Source of the DNA: Nitrospira sp. ND1
GTDB lineage: Bacteria; Nitrospirota; Nitrospiria; Nitrospirales; Nitrospiraceae
Length of the DNA stretch: 64,000 nt
Assembly: GCF_900170025.1 (NCBI RefSeq)
Contig: NZ_FWEX01000006.1
Span: 2,159,623-2,223,622 of the forward strand
Direction: 5' to 3'
Shown: positions 27,053 to 34,979 of the stretch, piece after piece
How positions within the stretch are numbered: position 1 is the stretch's first letter
How the letters are laid out: every line of letters begins with the position of its first letter
Made by a program: the position numbers and the translations under genes
Notes under the pieces: model-generated
What the model was told of the DNA's origin: nothing
Database searches by the model: none
What the model saw: only the letters and a program-made list of their open reading frames with translations

Positions 27053-27427
27053 TCAGCGCTGGTGGGCCAATAGGAAATGAGCTAAGCGGGCCTGATCAGA
27101 AGTAGGGAGCTTGAGGAATTCGATCCCGAAGTATTCCTCCCTGATCCATCGGACGGCGGCGAGTTCAATGATCAGTGCGTGGGTGGTATCGGGCAGGAGC
27201 AGGCGCACAGCCATATAGCTACCCTCCAACATTCTCCGGTGGCATTCCACTAAACATCCCGTTTGAGACAGGTTGTGTATAAGGCCCTCTCCGATAAAGA
27301 GGGCGCCGGAGAACATGACAGGACAGACGATTCCAAGGCGGTCTCGAGACCGCTGAAATATGAGAATTGCTTCGGATGAAGGTGGGCGGCCCAGAGGGCC
27401 AAGTGATGCTGGGGAGTAGTGGCTCAT
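27053..27427 (-). CDS. PilZ-domain protein
   Basis: The C-terminal 125 residues of this frame form a PilZ-like beta barrel: a basic start IFQRSRDRLGIVCPVMF, then GEGLIHNLSQTGCLVEC (the NxSxxG-type motif), VRLLLPDTTHALIIE and AAVRWIREEYFGIEFLK. PilZ domains bind cyclic di-GMP. The canonical RxxxR is only loosely represented (RSRDR). The frame continues upstream to 27778, but that region looks unlike protein, so I start at MSHYSPASLGPLG. No ribosome site is clear at either start. Confidence 0.7.
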   Translation of the reverse strand: MSHYSPASLGPLGRPPSSEAILIFQRSRDRLGIVCPVMFSGALFIGEGLIHNLSQTGCLVECHRRMLEGSYMAVRLLLPDTTHALIIELAAVRWIREEYFGIEFLKLPTSDQARLAHFLLAHQR

Positions 27428-27747
27428 GGAAGGGAGTATAGTTCCGAGACGCAGTGTGGCAACATCCCGCCTTGGAGGGGCCAGAGACTCGTTGGATGAA
27501 GTCGATGCGGGAATTCGAATGACTTGTGAAGACAGGTAATTTAGGGACAGTTCATCGGCGGCTTGCGGCATAAAAGCGGTGGCTGCAGGCCCGACACCGC
27601 CAAGGGTAACGACCAAGCAGATACCGGACGAGGTCTCGCCACCCCCGACGTTCAGAGCGACGGATGATTCCGGTACAGGCGGGGCAGGAATAAGCTGTCT
27701 TGGGTAGGGATTTCCAGTGAGCGCCGATCGCCCAAGAAAGAGATCAT

Positions 27748-27843
27748 TTAGTGAGCCCCCGACTTGAGAGCTTCGCACTGGTCGCGGGAGTAGTCGTGTA
27801 GCGGTTCACGGGCTGCAGGTTTCGGGCTTTCCCAGTTCGCCAT
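27748..27843 (-). CDS. Possible 31-residue protein
   Basis: A short frame starts MANWESPKPAAREPLHDYSR and ends CEALKSGAH. Composition is protein-like and polar, but there is no good ribosome site. It is kept only as a candidate in this stretch of small genes. Confidence 0.25.
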   Translation of the reverse strand: MANWESPKPAAREPLHDYSRDQCEALKSGAH

Positions 27844-27977
27844 GCAATAAAATCGCTCTCGATAGTTGATGGTGAGTAAGTCGAAGGGGCTAGGTCGAGG
27901 GTGTTCCGTCTGTTCACGTCGGCGGTCGGTCGCTGTCTCGTTGTGAGCAGCGCTCAGATGACTGGCGTGAGGACGCA

Positions 27978-28055
27978 TTACTCCTGCCACCACACCAGGC
28001 GAATGAGATAGATTCCTGCCACATAAGTTCCCGCAATGATGATGGCCCAGAGCAT
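27978..28055 (-). CDS. 25-residue single-pass membrane microprotein
   Basis: MLWAIIIAGTYVAGIYLIRL, then VWWQE and stop: a single hydrophobic helix ending in tryptophans and Glu. It is preceded by AGAGGAGG with seven bases to the ATG, one of the best ribosome sites in the region, which is the main reason to believe it. Small inner membrane proteins of this size often modulate larger complexes. No partner is identified. Confidence 0.55.
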   Translation of the reverse strand: MLWAIIIAGTYVAGIYLIRLVWWQE

Positions 28056-28639
28056 GATCGTGCCTCCTCTTTTTATCTTTTCTGTTTTTGCCGGGGTGTC
28101 GCTGCCATAACGACTCTGAGCAGTAGCAACTCGCGTACCACTTTGGTAATGCGTCCCAATCTCGGTTAAACACATTGATTCGCTTGTGAGGAGTGCCTGT
28201 GAGATCAATCGCGTTAAGGCAGCAGGTCTAGACAAATGGGACCAAGGTGTATCCGATTCGATAATGACAGCATCAATTTGGATAACGTTGGGAAGTTCGA
28301 CTTGAATGTGGCCGTGGGTTGGCTACTCGTGGCTGGGCGAATTTATGGTGTGGGCGGCCAGAATTGCCGTGAGGAACATGGCTCTGATGAGCCTTGGATG
28401 GCACATGATTACTTCGCCTGGGAGTGAAAGCGGTGACCAAACTGGTGCCTGCCTCGATCAAGGCGCGCCTGGATTTTGGTCGCCGGAGCTAGTTCGAGCC
28501 AAAAAGTGAACTCGTAATTGCGACCAGAATCATGAATAGCGATGCGATTAAGCTGAGTGCCGCCGGCAAGTCACTCTGTGCTCTGCGTAAGAGGTCTTTT
28601 CGGACGGGATTTTTCTCAGCCATTATGATCGTAGTTGAA

Positions 28640-28798
28640 TTACGCAAGATTCTGAGCTGGCGAAGCGCCTTTTCGAGGTTGTTGTTCGACGGCCAAGGCA
28701 TGGGCTGTGATAGCGTAGCCGCAGTGGCCGCAAGATAAAAATCCACCCGTGGGGGCGAGGCTGTGATGTTTACAGCGTGGACAATCATAGAGCTTCAT
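28640..28798 (-). CDS. Small zinc-ribbon protein
   Basis: The frame encodes 52 residues starting MKLYDCPRCKHHSLAPTGG, followed by FLSCGHCGYAITAHAL. Two CxxC knuckles 16 residues apart (CPRC and CGHC) are a classic zinc ribbon. AGGAAA precedes the ATG. It is the last gene of a run with two other tiny genes (28813-29031 and 29126-29326). Binding of nucleic acid or protein is possible. Confidence 0.65.
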   Translation of the reverse strand: MKLYDCPRCKHHSLAPTGGFLSCGHCGYAITAHALAVEQQPRKGASPAQNLA

Positions 28799-28812
28799 GG
28801 CGGTTTCCTGGA

Positions 28813-29031
28813 TTAGTGGCAGAAGTCATTGTGTAGTGTCGGGATTGTGCCGGATGGTTGTGGCTGCCGTAACTCCTTATACCGTGCGTGTAGGTGTGCC
28901 ACGGCGTTGGCGAACGATGTGAACTCGTTGGACTCAAAATGTAGGGTGACTGAGCCATACCTGAAGTGAAGTTTTCCGCAGGTGCACATGTTGAGTGCCG
29001 TCTGGCCATTGCGCGGATTCAGCGAATGCAT
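28813..29031 (-). CDS. Small hypothetical protein with CxC motif
   Basis: From ATG 29031, with AAAGGAG ten bases upstream, the protein has 72 residues: MHSLNPRNGQTALNMCTCGK, then HFRYGSVTLHFESNEFTSFA, and a helix NAVAHLHARYKELRQ. The strand-helix pattern and CTC near the start suggest a compact domain. It ends 14 bp before the downstream zinc-ribbon gene, so the two are probably co-translated. No family is recognised. Confidence 0.6.
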   Translation of the reverse strand: MHSLNPRNGQTALNMCTCGKLHFRYGSVTLHFESNEFTSFANAVAHLHARYKELRQPQPSGTIPTLHNDFCH

Positions 29032-29125
29032 GGGTTGTGAGCTCCTTTGTTGTATGGGAGGGCGGTTTCGATGATCGGTCGTCAGACGGCCGATGATTCG
29101 CAATAAAGATTCATCCGGATTAGGA

Positions 29126-29326
29126 CTAGGGATGTCGTGTGATTCGTAGATCGTCTACCGTTATGTTGGATATGGTGCGGCGTGATTTCGCCTGCCTCTC
29201 GCCTGAGGAGTATGAGCAAAGTGAGCTATGGGCCCCGCAATTGATACACCTCCATCGCTCCTCCGGATGATAGAAGTCATTGGATGGCTCGCTGGCAAGA
29301 TATCCTCCGCAACGAGAACAACTCAT
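29126..29326 (-). CDS. Small zinc-ribbon protein
   Basis: The 66-residue protein starts MSCSRCGGYLASEPSNDFY and continues WRCINCGAHSSLCSY. CSRC and CINC are zinc knuckles about 22 residues apart. The tail is basic and Ser-rich. GGAGG lies eight bases before ATG 29326. It is the first gene of the small-protein run, and its leader contains the long hairpin at 29363-29415. Confidence 0.68.
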   Translation of the reverse strand: MSCSRCGGYLASEPSNDFYHPEERWRCINCGAHSSLCSYSSGERQAKSRRTISNITVDDLRITRHP

Positions 29327-29362
29327 ACGTTGCCCCTCCAGAATAAAGTGTTCTCTGTGAAG

Positions 29363-29415
29363 CCGCTGGGTGGAGATGGTAAAGGGGTGCTCCCTTCACC
29401 GTCTCCACCCAGCGG
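29363..29415. repeat. Long hairpin with 24-base arms
   Basis: Arms 29363-29386 and 29392-29415 are complementary at 22 of 24 positions, with loop GTGCT. The outer part is CCGCTGGGTGGAGA paired with its complement. It lies 37 bp upstream of the zinc-ribbon gene on its 5' side. There is no T-tract on either strand, so it is not a standard terminator. A leader structure or a mobile hairpin repeat are the main options. Confidence 0.7.
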
Positions 29416-29819
29416 GTCCATTCACACTACTCCGTCGACCTGATGGGCTTGATCAGTGCCGCCTTGTCTTCAGGCGAGGGACATAAACGGGCAGTTCCTG
29501 GTCGCGCTGAAGATTGGAGCAGGGCGAATGAATATTATGATTTCAATTCTCAATATCAGTATAGTGAGTTAGTGAGATCTCGGGAATGCTTATTTTCCTG
29601 ATCTTCAGATAATTTCTTGGTGCTGAGGATGGCGCGGGCCTGCTATTCGAACTGCGAAGGCGAGGCCTTTCTAGCAGGGAACGAAAAAGAGGGAGCTAAA
29701 ACGCGGTTTGGGAGGAGTGCGGTGGTCGCTGCCGGCTCAGTCAGTGAAACTTCTTCATCTCCTAGCCGGGAGAGTTGAATCTACGCCACGCTCAGCATGA
29801 GAAGGAGGAACGAGTCTGG
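29416..29819. other. Gene-free stretch left of the integrase relic
   Basis: About 400 bp, locally AT-richer around 29520-29620, with no acceptable frame. It is probably decayed mobile DNA bordering the tRNA-Lys site. Confidence 0.4.
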
Positions 29820-30117
29820 TCATCTGTGGCGCTCGTTGCGTCTTGCGCTCTGCAGGCGAAAATCGAGGGTTTCCATTTTCGCGACCTGCGACATACGTTT
29901 TCGACGATCCTGGTACAGAGCGGAATCGATCTCTACAAGGTGCAACTAGTTGCTGGGGCACAAATCGTCCGTCATGACGCAACGGTATTCGCATCATTAT
30001 CTGGAGAGTTTACGAAATGAGGTAGAAGTTTTAGATCGTATGCGAGGAGCTAGGACAAATTTAGCACAGCTGGCGGGTCTTGAAGAGGGGTTGAACTGCG
30101 TAAGTGATTGGAAATAA
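29820..30117 (+). pseudogene. Tyrosine recombinase (integrase) C-terminal relic, frameshifted
   Basis: The first frame reads AKIEGFHFRDLRHTFSTIL and GIDLYKVQ, the HxLRHT region of tyrosine integrases. One extra base near 29949 breaks the frame; past it the sequence continues LLGHKSSVMTQRYSHHYLES, containing the conserved LGH and catalytic Tyr, and ends at 30117. The N-terminal two thirds are missing. The stop directly abuts the encoded CCA end of tRNA-Lys, marking an old integration site. Confidence 0.85.
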
Positions 30118-30193
<76 letters not shown>

Positions 30194-30240
30194 CACCTGT
30201 GTGCACTATGTTTCGATCATAACGTACCTGACAGAGCGAA

Positions 30241-30317
30241 TGGTGCGCCTGACAGGATTTGAACCTGTGGCCCTCAGCTCCGGAGGCTGATGCTCTATCC
30301 AGCTGAGCTACAGGCGC
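30241..30317 (-). tRNA. tRNA-Arg (anticodon CCG)
   Basis: Acceptor arms are GCGCCTG/CAGGCGC. The D-arm is AGCTCAGCTGGATAGAGC, the anticodon loop CTCCGGA with CCG, the T-arm has GGTTCAAATCC, and CCA is encoded. Length is 77. It lies 47 bp upstream of tRNA-Lys on the same strand, so the two may be processed from one transcript. Confidence 0.96.
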
Positions 30318-30364
30318 TCCCGTCGATCAGATCCGACACATTAGCATAGCGTTTCTGTTGCTGT

Positions 30365-30994
30365 CTAGGGAGTTGGATCACCATTTGGCACGAATCCATA
30401 GGGCAGGAGGATTTCATCGTCGCCCGGAGGTTGAGCTCGGCGCAGGATGGACAAAGAGAGTGCCTCGTGTTCGGCCAGGCGGTCGGCATCGCGTCGAAGG
30501 GTGGCTGAGAGGCGGACAATGGGCACGGCGGTTTGGACGGCACAAGCACCATGGACTATCCCGTCCGATTCGCCGGGAATGCCCATCGTGCGGCATGTGA
30601 TGGGTCTGTGGGAGTAGATACTGCAGGTTCCGTCGGCCTCCAGGGCGGGGCAGGGAAGGTGGGCGAATCGTTCGGCTATCTCATCGATGGTGTCATCTGC
30701 CCACTCGTCAAGGCCCGGTGTCGATTTCAACCTTGGGTAGGCCGTTTCCACAGCGGTGATCTGGGTTCTGGCCCGCGTGACGATGGCGTGCGTGAGGGCG
30801 GAAGGCAATTCATCAAGGCCACGTTGTATTTCGAGGGCGTCGAGGCGAGTGATGGGAAAGATGCCGGTACAGCAGTCGCAGCAGCCGCGCCCGCAGGGGA
30901 TCTGCCCCAGCAGTGAGGCTCGTGCACGTCTGAACCAGTCCTCGGCTTGCTGGAAGAGGGGCAAGGTGTGAGGGGAGGACGCCGTGGCCTCCAT
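30365..30994 (-). CDS. YkgJ-family cysteine cluster protein (short form)
   Basis: From ATG 30994 the protein has 209 residues. It shows IPCGRGCCDCCTGIFPI near residue 40 and LPCPALEADGTCSIYSHRP with ITCRTMG further on, the spaced Cys set of the YkgJ/UPF0153 family, likely a zinc or Fe-S chelator. It starts five bases after the stop of the preceding gene on the same strand, so the two are co-transcribed. A frame extending to 31114 overlaps that gene and is rejected. Confidence 0.8.
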   Translation of the reverse strand: MEATASSPHTLPLFQQAEDWFRRARASLLGQIPCGRGCCDCCTGIFPITRLDALEIQRGLDELPSALTHAIVTRARTQITAVETAYPRLKSTPGLDEWADDTIDEIAERFAHLPCPALEADGTCSIYSHRPITCRTMGIPGESDGIVHGACAVQTAVPIVRLSATLRRDADRLAEHEALSLSILRRAQPPGDDEILLPYGFVPNGDPTP

Positions 30995-30999
30995 GGTGC

Positions 31000-31557
31000 C
31001 TATTCCTCGGGGAGAGAGAGATCGACGATGAGTTCTCCTTTGGGGGAGAAGAATCCTTGCTGATCGATCTGCACGATGCCGTTGCAGTGTTCCTGGAAAA
31101 ATTCCAAAATCCATCCGTTGAAATCATAACCCTCGTCGGTGACGTCGGCTTCGACCATGCGCGTTGTGAGGATGAACCGCGCGCGGGTGACGTGTTCTTG
31201 GGCCAGACTGGCCTCGAGGCTGTCGTGTGAGGACAGATGCTCCAGGAATTGTTTCTGCTCCTGCTCGAACAAATCTTGATAGCTGCCCCGGTCGCGCACG
31301 CAAAACACGTGAATCGGCTTACGCTCGCGCGCATAACCCAAAATGACCTGCACCCATGCCCACTCGTCCAGCATGGCATCGCTCATGTCGGGGGGGAGAA
31401 TGGGAAGTTGTCCCCGCGACTTGAGGAATTCCATCAACAGGCGAAGCGGTGGAGCATTGTCATTTTTGCAGAAGACTCGTGAGTAAATGACCGCTTCGGG
31501 TGCGGCGCCCTCGGCTGGTTGGGCGGTAGAGGGAAGAATAGGAAGTTCTTTAGCCAT
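31000..31557 (-). CDS. Hypothetical protein
   Basis: The protein of 185 residues starts MAKELPILPSTAQPAEG. A Pro/Ala linker is followed by a mixed alpha/beta domain (AVIYSRVFCKNDNAPPLRLL, WVQVILGYARERKPIHVFCV, GIVQIDQQGFFSPKGELIVD). No family is recognised. ATG 31557 has a weak GAGG upstream and is preferred to 31587. It leads the operon with the YkgJ gene. Confidence 0.65.
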   Translation of the reverse strand: MAKELPILPSTAQPAEGAAPEAVIYSRVFCKNDNAPPLRLLMEFLKSRGQLPILPPDMSDAMLDEWAWVQVILGYARERKPIHVFCVRDRGSYQDLFEQEQKQFLEHLSSHDSLEASLAQEHVTRARFILTTRMVEADVTDEGYDFNGWILEFFQEHCNGIVQIDQQGFFSPKGELIVDLSLPEE

Positions 31558-31853
31558 GGCGACGCCTCGTGATCCTGAGTGATGCATTGAACAGCAGCAT
31601 GCCTTTCTACTCTACTCTGTGGCTCACACGGCGCGCAAGAGCATCGAGCGTGCTGGTCGCCTCTCTGGATGCGCGTGCTCCGCTTTGCGGCTCTTGACAG
31701 CCCCCAGGGCTTTGGATACACTCTCGCCCTGTTTTCGGACTGATTCTGCAGGACACTCGCAGATTTCCGGCTCTACCTCTGTACGTACGAGTTTATAGAT
31801 CGCAGACCGCACAAGTCAGTTCACTTTCATTCGTTGTTCAAAGGGAGGAACGC

Positions 31854-32141
31854 ATGGCCAAGTCGATGACGAAATCGCAGATTGCTGACCATCTTGCTGG
31901 AAAGGCGGGGATTACCAAAAAGACGGCTGTCCAGTTCCTGGACGATTTTGCCGCTCTCGCCTATCGTGAAGCGAAGAATGCCTTCGTAGTACCGGGAATC
32001 GGAAAGTTGGTGCTGGCCAATCGGAAGGCCCGCATGGGTCGGAACCCGCAAACGGGTGAGCCGATCAAGATTCCGGCCAAGCGGGTGGTGAAGTTCCGAG
32101 TCGCGAAGATGGCCAAAGATTCGATCCTCGGAAAGAAGTAG
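31854..32141 (+). CDS. HU-family DNA-binding protein
   Basis: The 95-residue basic protein starts AKSMTKSQIADHLAGKAGI, followed by FLDDFAALAYREAK and the beta-arm region FVVPGIGKLVLANRKARMG with RNPQTGEPIKIPAKRVVKFR, which matches HU/IHF proteins that bend DNA. GGGAGG precedes the ATG, and an intrinsic terminator follows at 32170. It is a single-gene unit. Confidence 0.95.
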   Translation: MAKSMTKSQIADHLAGKAGITKKTAVQFLDDFAALAYREAKNAFVVPGIGKLVLANRKARMGRNPQTGEPIKIPAKRVVKFRVAKMAKDSILGKK

Positions 32142-32169
32142 TCAGCCTCGTTCCTCTATTAGACTGAAG

Positions 32170-32211
32170 GGCCGGTGCTCCGTCATTGAGAGCACCGGCC
32201 TTTGTGTTTTT
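32170..32211 (+). terminator. Intrinsic terminator after the HU gene
   Basis: A perfect 11-bp stem (32170-32180 and 32190-32200) with a nine-base loop is followed by TTTGTGTTTTT. Confidence 0.92.
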
Positions 32212-32256
32212 GCAGCGGCCATAGGTAGCGGCGTGCCAATGAGTACGTGGCGGATA

Positions 32257-32529
32257 CTAAAAAGACGGGGCGAGTCCGCTTCCACCTGCGCCGTCATGTC
32301 CCACGAAGCGCACCGCATCGCCGTCTTGCACCAGAGAATCTTCGCTGGCGATGCGTTTGTTGATGGTGACCAGGACTTTTTTCTCCCGCAACAGTTGGAG
32401 CATGTGACGAAGCCCGCGTCCTTGCCGCTGAATAACCTGCCGAACTGTCACAGGGGTGGGGAGTTCACATGCGAGGTCCCGCTCTCCATCCGTGGTTTGA
32501 AGTTGTCCCATCAGCGTAATCGTAATCAT
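32257..32529 (-). CDS. MoaD/ThiS-like beta-grasp protein with residues beyond the GG
   Basis: From ATG 32529 the 90-residue protein starts MITITLMGQLQTTDGERDL, has the helix TVRQVIQRQGRG and VLVTINKRIASEDSLVQDGD, then AVRFVGHDGAGG, the pattern of ThiS/MoaD sulfur carriers. Such carriers must end in Gly-Gly, but here seven more residues (SGLAPSF) follow. Either a protease exposes the GG, as for some ubiquitin-like or CysO-type proteins, or the protein is not a sulfur carrier. No ThiF/MoeB-type or JAMM protease gene is adjacent. Confidence 0.6.
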   Translation of the reverse strand: MITITLMGQLQTTDGERDLACELPTPVTVRQVIQRQGRGLRHMLQLLREKKVLVTINKRIASEDSLVQDGDAVRFVGHDGAGGSGLAPSF

Positions 32530-32633
32530 GCGACCTGTGTCCTCCCAGTCGATCTGCCGTAGTGTTTCGTTGTGCCGTGCAGCCGAGCGGCCCAAATTGA
32601 CTCCCCCAGCCGGCTGCGACTAATATTATCACC

Positions 32634-33035
32634 ATGCAATCCCTGAATATCCAGCGACCAGGAATGCCGGACCTCCAGTTTGCCTTGGTGGTATCGGCCT
32701 TGTGCACGTCCGGCCTGGAAACCCTGAACGTCCCGGAGGAACTTCGGCGGAGAGTGTTCGACGCTTGTTGGGCGCTCGTCAGCACCGATCCCCCACCGAC
32801 CAACCCTCGGGAGCGTGTGCTGGACTTGCGATTCGGCACGGAGCTCACGCTGGACGCCATCGTGGCCACCATTCGCCAGCTCTTCGCAGCAGCGGGGATT
32901 TCCATGCTGACCTGGGATCATGCTCCCAGCGATCCAACCCGACCGAGTAGTCCTGCTGCAGAGCCGTTGATTGATCGATTGCAGAAGCTCTACCCTGATC
33001 CGCCTCCGACTGCTGATCCCTCAGACCGAAACTAG
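32634..33035 (+). CDS. Hypothetical protein
   Basis: The 133-residue frame diverges from the MoaD-like gene. It begins MQSLNIQRPGMPDLQFALVV and has a helical middle (LEELRRRVFDACW-like, actual PEELRRRVFDACWALV) and a Pro-rich C-terminus with PTADPSDRN. No domain is recognised and there is no strong ribosome site. Composition supports coding, but confidence is moderate. Confidence 0.5.
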   Translation: MQSLNIQRPGMPDLQFALVVSALCTSGLETLNVPEELRRRVFDACWALVSTDPPPTNPRERVLDLRFGTELTLDAIVATIRQLFAAAGISMLTWDHAPSDPTRPSSPAAEPLIDRLQKLYPDPPPTADPSDRN

Positions 33036-33164
33036 CTGCCATTCTTGGTTCTCTATTGGCTTCGTTCATTCAACATCAGGTTGGGGAAGTGGAGGGTCGC
33101 TTTCCGCCTGAGATCGAACGAGGTATGATGCCATCCGTTCTCCCCCTGCGATTCAGGAGGTGTC

Positions 33165-33722
33165 ATGCAGATTACGCCCACGCCGCTTAAGGGCCTGTTT
33201 CAGATCGAGCCTGATGTGTTCGGCGATGCCCGGGGAAAATTCGTCGAGATCTTTCGCGAATCACGCTACGACGCGGCCGGAATCGACAAACCTTTTCTCC
33301 AGGACAACTTTTCCTGGTCCGTACGTGGCACGTTGCGCGGACTCCACTATCAGCTATCTCGGCCGCAAGGGAAATTGGTCACGGTCGTCAAGGGAACGGT
33401 TTACGATGTGGCGGTCGATATTCGGCACGGGTCGCCGACGTTCGGGCAGTGGTATGGAGTCGAGCTATCCGATAGCAACATGCGGCAGTTGTATATTCCT
33501 CCCGGTTTTGCCCATGGCTTTTGCGTCCTCAGCGAGGACGCAGGGTTTCTGTATAAGTGTACGGATGTCTATTCCCCGCCGGATGAGCGGGGAATCCTAT
33601 GGAATGATCCGGCTCTCGCCATTGCCTGGCCTGTAAAGACCCCGCTGCTGTCGGCGAAGGATCAAGCGTATAAGTGCCTGGCCGACATGATGACGGAATT
33701 GCCTCGTTATGAAAGCCGCTAG
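33165..33722 (+). CDS. rfbC: dTDP-4-dehydrorhamnose 3,5-epimerase
   Basis: This 185-residue cupin protein has FGDARGKFVEIFRES, QDNFSWSVRGTLRGLHYQ (conserved Arg and the catalytic His of the RGLHYQ motif), KLVTVVKGTVYDVAVDIR and IPPGFAHGFCVLSED, all matching RfbC/RmlC. It makes dTDP-4-dehydro-L-rhamnose for surface polysaccharide. AGGAGG precedes ATG 33165. The other rml genes are not in the window. Confidence 0.95.
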   Translation: MQITPTPLKGLFQIEPDVFGDARGKFVEIFRESRYDAAGIDKPFLQDNFSWSVRGTLRGLHYQLSRPQGKLVTVVKGTVYDVAVDIRHGSPTFGQWYGVELSDSNMRQLYIPPGFAHGFCVLSEDAGFLYKCTDVYSPPDERGILWNDPALAIAWPVKTPLLSAKDQAYKCLADMMTELPRYESR

Positions 33723-33952
33723 TCCTCGGCCGTTTGGTCGGCCGATTCCATGGCCACACAACTCTTTTTCTTAGGCGGGTCTCCGGCAACGTGTTGCCCG
33801 TGTCTTCTCTTCCCCTTCCTTTCGCTCGTCGTCCGGAATCATGGACTCAGGTACTTTGTGGCCTTCCTTCCGATGCCTGAGACCGAGCCAGTCTTGCCGC
33901 GCGATGGGCCTGCATGCTATGTAGGAATCATTCCTGTTTAGTGAGCGAGATC

Positions 33953-34405
33953 ATGAAGTTGAATTCGCAGGAGATTGAGGCCCGGTTTCGACGGCACGCG
34001 GTGCGTGTGACTCGCCAGCGGGCGGCCATCTATGCGGCGTTGGCGGAGACTACCAGCCATCCCACTGCCGAGGACCTCTATCGCACGGTCAAGCGCGAGC
34101 ATCCGATGATGTCACGCAATACGGTGTATTACACGCTGGGGGTCTTGCGGCAAGCCGGTTTGGTTCAGGAAGTAAACGTCGGTCATGAGGTGGCGCGGTT
34201 CGACGGGAATGTCACGGTGCACCATCATCTGATTTGTCTGGGCTGTGGTCAGATTGTGGATGTGATGGACGACGGGTTGAATCATCTGGCCATCCCGAGT
34301 CGGCAGGCCGGGGGATTTCATGTACTCGGGCATCGAGTGGAGTTTCACGGATATTGTGCAGACTGTCAGCAGGCAGGTCTTGGCGCGATGGAGCGTCGTG
34401 GGTAG
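33953..34405 (+). CDS. Fur-family regulator (PerR-like)
   Basis: From ATG 33953 the 150-residue protein has the Fur winged helix (AVRVTRQRAAIYAALAE, HPTAEDLYRTVKREHP, SRNTVYYTLGVLRQAGLV) and a dimerisation half with HHHLICLGCGQIVDV and HGYCADCQQAG, two CxxC pairs that hold structural zinc. Its place before a rubrerythrin gene suggests a peroxide-sensing PerR role. Iron sensing is the alternative. It likely autoregulates the downstream cluster, but no palindrome was identified. Confidence 0.9.
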   Translation: MKLNSQEIEARFRRHAVRVTRQRAAIYAALAETTSHPTAEDLYRTVKREHPMMSRNTVYYTLGVLRQAGLVQEVNVGHEVARFDGNVTVHHHLICLGCGQIVDVMDDGLNHLAIPSRQAGGFHVLGHRVEFHGYCADCQQAGLGAMERRG

Positions 34406-34441
34406 GAGTATCGATTCGTCACTTAACTGAAGGAGGAGAGT

Positions 34442-34870
34442 ATGGGAAACAGTTTGAAGGGCACGAAGAGTCACGAGAATCTTAAGCACGCGTTTGCCGG
34501 GGAATCACAAGCCAACAGGCGCTATCTCTATTTTGCGCGCCGTGCAGACATCGAAGGGTATCCCGATGTGGGCGGGCTGTTCCGTGATACGTCTGAAGCG
34601 GAAACCGGTCATGCATTCGGCCATCTGGATTTTCTGAAAGAAGTGGGTGATCCCGCCACCGGTGTGCCGATCGGAAACACCGAAGCCAACTTGAAGTCCG
34701 CGATCGAAGGGGAAACCTACGAATACACGCAGATGTATCCGGGTATGGCAAAGACCGCACGCGATGAAGGCTTCTCTGAATTGGCGGAGTGGTTTGAGAC
34801 CCTGGCCAAGGCGGAACGGTCCCATGCCAATCGGTTTACCAAAGGCCTGGATAGCTTGAAGCAAGGCTAA
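34442..34870 (+). CDS. Rubrerythrin (di-iron domain only)
   Basis: The 142-residue protein is a four-helix di-iron protein with the expected ligand-bearing helices: [52 protein letters not shown] and [15 protein letters not shown]. The usual C-terminal rubredoxin domain is absent. It would reduce hydrogen peroxide in the cytoplasm. GGAGGAG precedes ATG 34442, 36 bp after the regulator gene. Confidence 0.93.
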   Translation: MGNSLKGTKSHENLKHAFAGESQANRRYLYFARRADIEGYPDVGGLFRDTSEAETGHAFGHLDFLKEVGDPATGVPIGNTEANLKSAIEGETYEYTQMYPGMAKTARDEGFSELAEWFETLAKAERSHANRFTKGLDSLKQG

Positions 34871-34979
34871 GACCTGTTCGACGTCAGTCTTTGGATATCG
34901 GCGATCAGCGAGGGATCGATGTGATCTCCTCCGCTGATTGCTGGTTGCCGATGGCTGCCTGCATGATGGCAACGCGCCT

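Noticed and set aside
27428..27778. N-terminal extension of the PilZ gene to 27778
   Set aside because: Low-complexity Ser/Pro/Ala composition with no domain; the PilZ domain is complete without it.
28489..28623. 44-residue membrane-like frame MAEKNPVRKDLLRRAQSDLP
   Set aside because: No ribosome site, and the start is close to the stop of the better-supported zinc-ribbon gene; kept out.
31624..31812. 62-codon minus-strand frame upstream of the HU gene
   Set aside because: GTG start, no ribosome site, no recognisable motifs.
33750..33941. 63-codon plus-strand frame between rfbC and the Fur gene
   Set aside because: Hydrophobic but without ribosome site or family; probably chance.
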